Assembly: GCA_002685115.1 (NCBI GenBank)
Contig: NYWQ01000045.1
Span: 9,221-14,925 of the forward strand
Length of the DNA stretch: 5,705 nt
Origin: Flavobacteriales bacterium
GTDB taxonomy: Bacteria > Bacteroidota > Bacteroidia > Flavobacteriales > UBA7430
Direction of reading: 5' to 3'
In this document: positions 1 to 4,860 of the stretch, in pieces
Layout of the letters: the number at the start of each line of letters is the position of its first letter
Numbering within the stretch: position 1 is the first letter of the stretch
Position numbers and translations under genes: made by a program
The notes under the pieces: model-generated
Databases searched by the model: none
What the model saw: only the letters and a program-made list of their open reading frames with translations
What the model was told of the DNA's origin: nothing

Positions 1-732
1 AATTCTGGTCGTATAGAGGTTGTCGCTAAAAATACGTTCAAATCAGTTGCATCTATTCCTGGTTTTACCTCTCCAAGGTATCTTCAAATAGTAAACCAAA
101 CCAAAGGATATGTTAGTGATTTGTATGCTAATAAAATAGCTGTTTTAGATCTTTTAAATTATGAGATTACTCGTTTTATAGAAATCCCCGGATGGGTAGA
201 GGAGATGTGTTTGATTAACCAATATGTATTTGCCTTAAACAAAACAAACAATCGTATTTGCGTTATTAATACAGCTACCGATCAACTAGAAGACTTCTAT
301 ACATTTGACTTTTCAGTATCGTCCCTTAAAAAAGACACGTTTAATCGCTTGTGGATTGCAGGTGAGTCAAACGGAATTGGAAAAGTTCAGTGTTTAAATT
401 CACATACTTTTGAGCTCATACACAGCTACGATTTTGAGGGTGAGACTCCTTCTAATTTAGCCATTTCTTCTTCAGGAAGTGATGTTTATTTTCTTTCAAA
501 TGGTGTCTGGCATATAAATGAGTTTTCAGATGAATTGCTAACTGTTCCATTTATTCCTGCTGAGTCTAAGTTATTTTATGGTCTATCACTTCATGAAGAT
601 GAAATTTACATTGCCGATGCGATTAATTATGTTCAACAAGGAACCGTATGGGTGTACCATAACGATGCTCGTTTCGTTCATGAATTTGAAGTTGGTATTA
701 TTCCTTCAGAATTTTATTTTTTTAACCAATGA
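1..732 (+). CDS. btuG: BtuG-like DUF5074/YncE-family beta-propeller protein, 5' truncated by the window edge
   Basis: The frame is open from base 1 to the TGA at 730-732, giving 243 visible residues. The true start and any lipoprotein signal lie upstream. The visible part has repeated propeller-blade strands and phrases I associate with Bacteroidota DUF5074/YncE proteins: YVSDLYANKIAVLDL near residues 38-52, a GWVEEM segment at about 63-68, and a C-terminal IYIADAINYVQQG...GIIPSEF segment. Relatives of this family in Bacteroides (BtuG) are surface lipoproteins that bind cobalamin very tightly and work with the TonB-dependent receptor BtuB. Its stop codon overlaps the next start by 4 bases (ATGA), so it is co-translated with the BtuF-like gene, and this supports a role in ligand capture. 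About a third of a normal-length protein appears to be missing. The family call is fairly firm. The corrinoid ligand is inferred from family and neighbours, and binding residues cannot be assigned by eye. Confidence 0.8.
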   Translation, partial: NSGRIEVVAKNTFKSVASIPGFTSPRYLQIVNQTKGYVSDLYANKIAVLDLLNYEITRFIEIPGWVEEMCLINQYVFALNKTNNRICVINTATDQLEDFYTFDFSVSSLKKDTFNRLWIAGESNGIGKVQCLNSHTFELIHSYDFEGETPSNLAISSSGSDVYFLSNGVWHINEFSDELLTVPFIPAESKLFYGLSLHEDEIYIADAINYVQQGTVWVYHNDARFVHEFEVGIIPSEFYFFNQ

Positions 733-1841
733 AAACGCCACTTGTATTTTTAATTTCAGTTTGCTTGTTGTCTTGTTCTTCAGAGCAATCCAAACCTAAT
801 ACTTCAAACTCTAAAGCTATAGATCATTTAGGAATTCAATATGCCAAAGGTTTTGCTGTTAATTATTTTGAGGATTGTAAAGAACTTTTGGTTTTTTCAG
901 CAGACGGAAAAGACACATTACATACCTATTATTTAGCGAACGAACATCGGAAGGGTTGCCTCAAAACACCGGTCACAAAATTAGCTTCATTGTCATCTGT
1001 TTATGCTGCATATATCGACGTATTAGATCTAGCAGGCGTTTTAGTGGCCGTAGACGAGAAAGATTACATCAACGCTGCGTCTATCAACGCCGAATTTAAT
1101 TCCAGAGAAATTGCTGAGGTTGGTAGCTTAGATAAGTTGAATTTTGAAAATTTACTTGTGGCAGAATCCGAGTTGCTCTATACTTTTGGTTGGCAAGGAG
1201 AAAGTTCAGCTTTCGAAACTAAACTGCCCAACACCGCTTTTGCCTACTCTTATGAATATCTTGAAGAGCATCCACTAGGTCGTGCAGAATGGCTAAAATT
1301 CTTTGCCTGTTTCTTTGATAAAGAACGTCAAGCAGATTCTATTTTTAACCAAATAAAATATGCGTATGAAGATTTGGAAAGAAAAACTTTACAGGTTCAA
1401 AGTAGGCCGAAAGTTTTAATTAATATGCCTTTTAATGAGCAATGGCATCTCCCAGGTGGTTTAAGTTTTTCTGCCCAGTTAATAAGAGATGCAGGTGCTT
1501 TTTATCCTTGGGAATCTAACCAAAGTAAAGAGAGTACTCCACTAGATTTTGAGGTAGTTTTTAAACAAGCATTTGATTGCGATTTTTGGATAAATGCGGG
1601 TGTTTTTTCTAGCTATGACCAAGTTTTAGTAACTTTACCAGATATGGCTTTGTTTAATGCCTTTAAAAATAAGCAAGTATTTAATAATAATGCGCGAACA
1701 AATTTGAATGGTGGAAATGATTATTGGGAATCTGGTTCTCTGCATGTTGATGAAGTTTTGGCCGATTTAATCTCTATTTTTCATCCAGATTTGTTGCCCA
1801 ACCATACCCTAAAATATTACAAACCTTTGGTAAATGAATAG
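729..1841 (+). CDS. btuF: BtuF-like periplasmic substrate-binding lipoprotein of an ABC transporter
   Basis: This 370-residue protein is a class III (Peripla_BP_2 type) binding protein that would deliver a chelate, probably a corrinoid, to the BtuCD-type pore. It begins with a short hydrophobic signal and a lipobox LLSC, with lipidated Cys16 followed by SSEQ. A typical Bacteroidota beginning follows (YAKGF at 38-42, then ELLVF), with a first lobe to about residue 170. EYLEEHPLGRAEW at 176-188 leads into the long linker helix. The second lobe carries PGGLSF at 242-247 and the strongly characteristic GGNDYWESG at 328-336. Cysteines at 50, 77, 193 and 284 could form disulfides. The ATG at 729 is chosen because it gives the complete lipoprotein signal and the 4-base overlap with the propeller gene. 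No acidic lipoprotein-export stretch follows the Cys, which fits a periplasm-facing anchor. A siderophore-binding role is the main alternative. Confidence 0.85.
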   Translation: MKTPLVFLISVCLLSCSSEQSKPNTSNSKAIDHLGIQYAKGFAVNYFEDCKELLVFSADGKDTLHTYYLANEHRKGCLKTPVTKLASLSSVYAAYIDVLDLAGVLVAVDEKDYINAASINAEFNSREIAEVGSLDKLNFENLLVAESELLYTFGWQGESSAFETKLPNTAFAYSYEYLEEHPLGRAEWLKFFACFFDKERQADSIFNQIKYAYEDLERKTLQVQSRPKVLINMPFNEQWHLPGGLSFSAQLIRDAGAFYPWESNQSKESTPLDFEVVFKQAFDCDFWINAGVFSSYDQVLVTLPDMALFNAFKNKQVFNNNARTNLNGGNDYWESGSLHVDEVLADLISIFHPDLLPNHTLKYYKPLVNE

Positions 1842-2826
1842 TACCCTCTTTCGAATTGTTTTTTTAGGTATACTCATATTCGTTTTGTTTGTGAGCGACA
1901 TTTTATTGGGTAGTGTAAAGATTTCTATCAGCGAGTTTTTTGCGTACTTAACAGGTCATCCTTTCTCTCATCCTTCCTACAAAACCATTCTTTTAGAGTA
2001 CAGAATACCAAAAGCATTAACTGCATGTATTGCAGGGTCAGCTTTAGCTGTTTCAGGTCTTTTGATGCAGAGTTTTTTTAGAAATCCATTGGCGGGTCCC
2101 TATGTTTTAGGAATTAGTTCTGGAGCCAGTTTAGGTGTTGCATTGTTGCTTTTATTTTTTTCGGGTACTTTTTTATTTTCTTTGCCCTTGGCAGCAAGTT
2201 TCGGTTCATTTTTTATTTTACTCCTTATTATTTGGGCAGCTAAAAGGTTTAAGTCTTCCGTGGGACTTCTAATTTTGGGCTTAATGATTTCTTACCTCAC
2301 AAGCGCTTTGGTAGGCATTTTACAATATTTTGCGACTTCCGAAGAAATCCAAAGTTTTGTGCTTTGGGGTATGGGTTCCTTTGCTAAAACTCAATGGGCT
2401 GACTTAGTATTTATGCTGCCTGTTTTAGGCATTGGGATTCTCTTTGCTTATTCACGCTCAAAAACCCTTAACAGTCTTTTACTTGGCGAGTCCTATGCGC
2501 AAAGTTTAGGTGTTTCACTAAAAAAAATTCGTTTTGAAATCTTATGCTTACTAGGCGTTTTGGTTGCATGGGTTACGGCCTATTGTGGCCCCATTTCTTT
2601 CATAGGGATGGCTGTGCCACATTTGGTTCGCATCGTTGTAGAAGAATCCGATCATAGAATTACCATACCTCTTGTGGCTCTTACCGGAGCTTGTGTCGCT
2701 TTATTTTGCGATATGATTGCACAAGTACCAGGTTTCGATTTTGTGCTACCTATAAACAGTATAACGTGTCTTTTTGGAGCTCCTTTTGTCATTTTCTATT
2801 TATTAAAAAAAAATCGGATTGGATAA
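1834..2826 (+). CDS. btuC: BtuC/FecCD-family ABC transporter permease
   Basis: This 330-residue inner-membrane subunit would form the translocation pore as a homodimer with two copies of the downstream ATPase. The length is normal for the FecCD family, and the hydrophobicity fits about ten membrane helices. Family landmarks occur in order: EYRIPKAL at 55-62 (the usual R-x-P-R region; Arg57 is a likely contact for the binding protein), FFRNPLAGPYVLGISSGA at 81-98, the cytoplasmic coupling segment LLLGESYAQSLGV at 215-227, GPISFIGMAVPHLVR at 252-266, and LPINSITCLFGAPF at 305-318. The ATG overlaps the end of btuF by 8 bases, and the 3' end overlaps btuD by 8 bases, so all three are probably translated in a coupled way. 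The permease family is clear. Sequence alone does not separate B12 from siderophore permeases, and the substrate call rests on the propeller neighbour. Confidence 0.9.
   Translation: MNSTLFRIVFLGILIFVLFVSDILLGSVKISISEFFAYLTGHPFSHPSYKTILLEYRIPKALTACIAGSALAVSGLLMQSFFRNPLAGPYVLGISSGASLGVALLLLFFSGTFLFSLPLAASFGSFFILLLIIWAAKRFKSSVGLLILGLMISYLTSALVGILQYFATSEEIQSFVLWGMGSFAKTQWADLVFMLPVLGIGILFAYSRSKTLNSLLLGESYAQSLGVSLKKIRFEILCLLGVLVAWVTAYCGPISFIGMAVPHLVRIVVEESDHRITIPLVALTGACVALFCDMIAQVPGFDFVLPINSITCLFGAPFVIFYLLKKNRIG
2805..2826 (+). other. A9 homopolymer and 8-base gene overlap at the btuC/btuD junction
   Basis: Nine consecutive A residues (2805-2813) sit in the last codons of btuC, six bases before the TTG start of btuD. 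Downstream of the in-frame stop at 2804-2806 the btuD frame is open through the A run. A shift from the btuC frame into the btuD frame within the run (one base forward, or two back) would therefore bypass the btuC stop and join the two proteins. The run is directly visible. Whether slippage occurs is unknown, and A-rich DNA ahead of starts is common in this phylum. Confidence 0.5.
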
Positions 2827-3598
2827 ATTACCAAACATAAAAGTAAAAGGCCTTTCGGTTGGTTACAACAAAAAGCCTGTTCTAAAAGAGATTAGTTTTG
2901 ATTTGTTTGCTGGTGAACTGATTTGTTTATTAGGTGCTAACGGTAAAGGTAAATCGACGTTGCTAAAAACAATTATGGGAATACTTCCAAGTATAGCTGG
3001 TTCTATTTTTTTAAATGGCATTCCTTTTGAATCGATTGCTGAGGAAGATAGAGCCAAACGTATGGCTGTTGTCTTAACAGATTCTTTGCGAGATGTAAAT
3101 ATGAAAGCTATAGATGTTGTTGCCACAGGACGTTACCCATACCTTTCCTGGAATTCGAAACTAAGTACTCAAGATCACAGCATAGTAAAGGACAGTTTAT
3201 TTAAATTTGGTGCAGGGAAATGTGCTGATAAATGGATGCATAATTTAAGCGATGGAGAACGTCAGCGAATTGCAATAGCCAGAGCTCTAGCTCAGCAAAC
3301 CGATGTTATTTTATTAGACGAACCTTCAGCGTATCTAGATCTAACTCACTCAATGGAACTGTCAGTTTTACTTAAAAAATTAACTAGAGATGAGGGGAAG
3401 TCTATACTCATGAGTACGCACGATTGGAGTACTGCTCTTGATATCGCCGATCGGATATTTTGGATTGATGGAGCTGCTCAGTTTCATATTTTTGAAACGA
3501 AAGAGCTTAAAAATAGCAGTGTACTTAATAACATGTTAAACACTCCTTTTGGCTATTGGAACGAGGAAAAGAATCGTTTTGAAATTCGTGGCGTTTAG
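2819..3598 (+). CDS. btuD: BtuD/FecE-type ABC transporter ATP-binding protein, TTG start
   Basis: This 259-residue cytoplasmic ATPase would drive the BtuC-type pore. Visible motifs are: Walker A GANGKGKST at 39-47; GRYPY at 104-108, typical of the FecE/FhuC/BtuD group; an ABC signature of the form LSDGERQR at 143-150 in place of LSGGQ; Walker B VILLDEP at 163-169 with catalytic Glu168; a D-loop around Ser170-Asp174; and the switch His201 in STHDW. The Q-loop position (VVLTD, Asp88) lacks the usual Gln. The start is taken as the TTG at 2819-2821: a stop in this frame lies at 2804-2806, no ATG or GTG lies between, and the next in-frame Met is residue 53, beyond Walker A. The start overlaps the btuC end by 8 bases. 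The C-terminal ~45 residues after the H-loop region look complete. It is the last gene of the operon and converges on the VOC gene 25 bases away. Confidence 0.9.
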   Translation: MDKLPNIKVKGLSVGYNKKPVLKEISFDLFAGELICLLGANGKGKSTLLKTIMGILPSIAGSIFLNGIPFESIAEEDRAKRMAVVLTDSLRDVNMKAIDVVATGRYPYLSWNSKLSTQDHSIVKDSLFKFGAGKCADKWMHNLSDGERQRIAIARALAQQTDVILLDEPSAYLDLTHSMELSVLLKKLTRDEGKSILMSTHDWSTALDIADRIFWIDGAAQFHIFETKELKNSSVLNNMLNTPFGYWNEEKNRFEIRGV

Positions 3599-3600
3599 TT

Positions 3601-3621
3601 AAAAACACTATTTTTTATAGT
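3601..3621 (-). terminator. Weak candidate terminator after the VOC gene
   Basis: ACTAT (3607-3611) and its complement ATAGT (3617-3621) form a 5-bp stem with a 5-base loop in the gap between the convergent genes. Read on the - strand the hairpin is followed by GTTTTTAA, a short U-tract, so it fits best as the end of the VOC transcript. On the + strand no U-tract follows, so I see no clear terminator for the btu operon. The stem is short and AT-rich. Confidence 0.3.
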
Positions 3622-3623
3622 AG

Positions 3624-4034
3624 TTATCTGGTTGTTTTACTAGGCTCAATAAAGTCCCATAAGTTTCCGTATAAATCTTCAAAAACTACTACCGTGCCGT
3701 AATTAGTAACAGAGGGTTCTGCTCTAAACTTCACATTTCGCTTAATCATTTGGTTGTAGTCTCTCCAAAAGTCATCTGTAAATAAAAAAAAGCCAACTCT
3801 CCCACCTGTTTGGTTTCCAATACTTTTACTTTGTTTATCACTAGTAGCTTTTGCCAGTAACAAGCAACACTCTTTTGCTCCTGGAGGTGCTACTGTTACC
3901 CATCTTTTATTTTCGTTTAGTTGGGTGTCCTCAAGTAGGGTAAAGTTTAATTTTTTTGTGTAAAACTCTATAGCTTCATCATAGCATTTCACTACGATGG
4001 TAACTTGCGCGATTCTTTGTTTTAGTTGATTCAA
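3624..4034 (-). CDS. VOC-superfamily (glyoxalase/bleomycin-resistance fold) protein
   Basis: This 136-residue soluble protein has two beta-alpha-beta-beta-beta halves. The first runs from IAQVTIVVKCYDEAIEFYTKKLNF (residues 8-31), and the second starts near GNQTGGRVGFFLFTDDFWRDYN (73-94) and ends with FEDLYGNLWDFIEP (118-131). The overall wording matches a common uncharacterised family of VOC proteins in which IAH, GGRV and YGNLWDLIEP are typical. Here the first metal-ligand position appears to be Gln10 rather than His, and the late acidic position is Asp127 within WDFIE. Classical glyoxalase I activity is therefore unlikely. No ATG lies between the upstream in-frame stop and residue 96, so the start is taken as the TTG at 4032-4034. 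It is the second of two - strand genes, 84 bases after the DUF805 gene, and converges on btuD. The substrate is unknown, and fold membership is the only firm claim. Confidence 0.85.
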   Translation of the reverse strand: MNQLKQRIAQVTIVVKCYDEAIEFYTKKLNFTLLEDTQLNENKRWVTVAPPGAKECCLLLAKATSDKQSKSIGNQTGGRVGFFLFTDDFWRDYNQMIKRNVKFRAEPSVTNYGTVVVFEDLYGNLWDFIEPSKTTR

Positions 4035-4039
4035 TTTTA

Positions 4040-4071
4040 TGTTTTTAGTTCTAATTTGAGTTCTAAAAACA
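4040..4071 (-). repeat. 9-bp inverted repeat just upstream of the VOC gene start
   Basis: TGTTTTTAG (4040-4048) is the exact reverse complement of CTAAAAACA (4063-4071), with 14 bases between. A direct repeat AGTTCTAA (4047-4054 and 4059-4066) overlaps the arms. It ends five bases before the TTG start. It could be a regulator-binding dyad, because it overlaps the candidate -7 element, or an RNA hairpin in the leader if transcription starts further upstream. Confidence 0.5.
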
Positions 4072-4077
4072 AATTTA
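4070..4077 (-). promoter_or_regulatory. Candidate Bacteroidota -7 element for the VOC gene
   Basis: Read on the - strand, TAAATTTG matches the Bacteroidota -7 consensus TAnnTTTG, about 36 bases before the TTG start. No TTG for the -33 element is present at the usual 17-23 base spacing, so only half of the promoter is supported. In DNA this AT-rich, a chance match is possible. Confidence 0.3.
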
Positions 4078-4090
4078 ATTATAATCTATA

Positions 4091-4121
4091 AAGTAAGATT
4101 ACTTGTTGTTGTTTTATCTTA
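4091..4121. repeat. Overlapping short dyads between the DUF805 and VOC genes
   Basis: AAGTAA-GA-TTACTT (4091-4104) is a 14-base dyad with a 2-base centre. A second pair, TAAGAT (4094-4099) and ATCTTA (4116-4121), has a 16-base spacer and runs into the DUF805 stop codon. The second pair could form a weak hairpin at the end of the DUF805 message but lacks a clean U-tract. The first has too small a centre for a hairpin and would fit a protein-binding site if functional. Confidence 0.3.
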
Positions 4122-4490
4122 AGAGCTTATTAATAATGGGCTCTTTCCGTGTTTGTTGTCTTTTTTACTACTTGTTGTTAAAAATAATACAAGTAGCCAT
4201 AGAAATCCTATTACTGGTATTACGAACAATAATAACATCCATCCACTTTCATCTACATCGTGAAGTCTTCTTACCGATACCGCTAGTGTTGGAAGTAAAA
4301 GTACTATATTGTAAAAGAGGAATAGTATACCGTATTTAGAGTCTCCAATATTTACGCTATGTGTCGTATCGATATGCCATAGTATTGTTCCAAAAATGAT
4401 ATAAAACAGTGTATACATCCAGAATTCCTTTCTTTGCGCTCTGCCACTAAATTTGGCATACTTATAAATTGATTTTATGAACCATTTCAT
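4119..4490 (-). CDS. DUF805 small integral membrane protein
   Basis: This 123-residue membrane protein starts at the ATG at 4488-4490. The N-terminal YAKFSGRAQRKEFWMYTLF (residues 11-29) and the middle VSVRRLHDVDESGWMLLL (71-88) are the two hallmark segments of DUF805. Three or so hydrophobic segments are visible, at roughly 22-40, 53-74 and 84-105. DUF805 proteins normally end with a short polar tail containing an N-x-(Y/F)-G-x-x-P type element. Here the corresponding part reads DNKHGKSP and is followed by a short LLISS tail, a mild deviation. The length is normal. The molecular function of DUF805 is not known, although the family is widespread in bacterial inner membranes. It is followed 84 bases later by the VOC gene on the same strand. 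The intervening dyads leave open whether they share a transcript. Confidence 0.9.
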   Translation of the reverse strand: MKWFIKSIYKYAKFSGRAQRKEFWMYTLFYIIFGTILWHIDTTHSVNIGDSKYGILFLFYNIVLLLPTLAVSVRRLHDVDESGWMLLLFVIPVIGFLWLLVLFLTTSSKKDNKHGKSPLLISS

Positions 4491-4666
4491 ATTAAAGTTA
4501 ATTTAATTAATAATTTAGTTATTGTTTTTTATTGATTTCATTCCATTTTTAAAAATTAGTATAATTGTTAATGGGATTGGAACAAATTTTATATGATTAA
4601 TTTACTTTTTAGCATATAACCAATTGATTTTATATTAATTAGCTCTATTTTACTAAAAAATTAATT

Positions 4667-4674
4667 CAAATATA
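4667..4674 (-). promoter_or_regulatory. Weak candidate -7 element for the DUF805 gene
   Basis: On the - strand TATATTTG fits the Bacteroidota TAnnTTTG pattern. A TTA rather than the consensus TTG lies 22 bases further upstream. It would leave a leader of about 170 bases before the ATG at 4490, which is long. In such AT-rich DNA a chance match is likely. Confidence 0.2.
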
Positions 4675-4764
4675 TAAATAAATATTTAATATAATGTAAA
4701 GGCGTATATTTTGATAAAGTAATGATTGTTATAATCACACTGTTTGGCAGTCAATAATTAGGTT

Positions 4765-4825
4765 TAGCGTATAAATAATTATTGGATTACTAGGTGTTAC
4801 TAGGTGTTACTAGAGTAATACGCTA
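4765..4825. repeat. 8-bp perfect inverted repeat enclosing palindromic and tandem repeats
   Basis: TAGCGTAT (4765-4772) and ATACGCTA (4818-4825) are exact reverse complements separated by 45 bases. Inside lie a perfect 10-base palindrome AATAATTATT (4774-4783) and the 10-bp tandem array. The arms contain the only GC-richer words of the spacer apart from a related GCGTATA at 4702-4708. The arms could close a large stem-loop at the 3' end of the lgt transcript or mark a protein-binding region. No U-tract follows on either strand, so a standard intrinsic terminator is not supported. Confidence 0.55.
4787..4813. repeat. 10-bp tandem repeat, 2.7 copies
   Basis: TTACTAGGTG occurs twice in tandem (4787-4796 and 4797-4806), followed by the partial copy TTACTAG (4807-4813). 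The last copy is also half of the dyad TTACT-AG-AGTAA (4807-4818). The 10-base period is close to one helical turn, so a protein could meet each copy on the same face of the DNA. AGGTGT, part of the unit, recurs at 4855-4860 just before the lgt stop. Confidence 0.75.
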
Positions 4826-4860
4826 CTTTATTGTAAAAATGAAGGTGATGTATGAGGTGT

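Larger units (their letters stand above)
4491..4860. other. 370-base AT-rich non-coding spacer between lgt and the DUF805 gene
   Basis: I find no convincing coding sequence here on either strand, and no tRNA-like fold. Its left two thirds (4491-4740) are almost entirely A and T, with many ATTAATT-type words. Its right third is less AT-rich and contains the nested repeats at 4765-4825. Both flanking genes are on the - strand, so the spacer must hold the end of the lgt transcript and the promoter of the DUF805 gene. Confidence 0.6.

Noticed and set aside
121..732. Treating the TTG at 121 as the start of the propeller gene
   Set aside because: The same frame is open back to base 1 and the residues before 121 (PRYLQIVNQTKGYVSD) are typical of the propeller family, so the gene is simply cut by the window edge.
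578..799. Open frame on the + strand across the propeller/BtuF junction
   Set aside because: It lies in another frame over two well-supported genes and its product resembles nothing I know.
2863..3126. Open frame on the - strand inside btuD
   Set aside because: It is antisense to the Walker A and Q-loop coding region of a clear ATPase, with no independent signal of being a gene.
1834..3598. Firm assignment of the permease and ATPase to siderophore (FecCD/FecE) uptake
   Set aside because: The families overlap in sequence, but the BtuG-like propeller directly upstream favours corrinoids; siderophore is kept only as an alternative.
4103..4339. Open frame on the + strand antisense to DUF805
   Set aside because: Its hydrophobic product is what a complement of a membrane-protein gene gives; the - strand frame has the DUF805 motifs.
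4746..4752. GACTGCC on the - strand, resembling the end of a cobalamin-riboswitch B12 box
   Set aside because: No GCCACTG-like core or the other conserved riboswitch segments are nearby, and it lies downstream of lgt rather than before a B12 gene. I see no cobalamin riboswitch in this window; one might lie upstream of the operon, outside it.
4765..4825. Integron attC-like or CRISPR-like element
   Set aside because: The arms lack the GTTRRRY/RYYYAAC core sites, the repeats are only 10 bases with no spacers, and no integrase or cas gene is in view.
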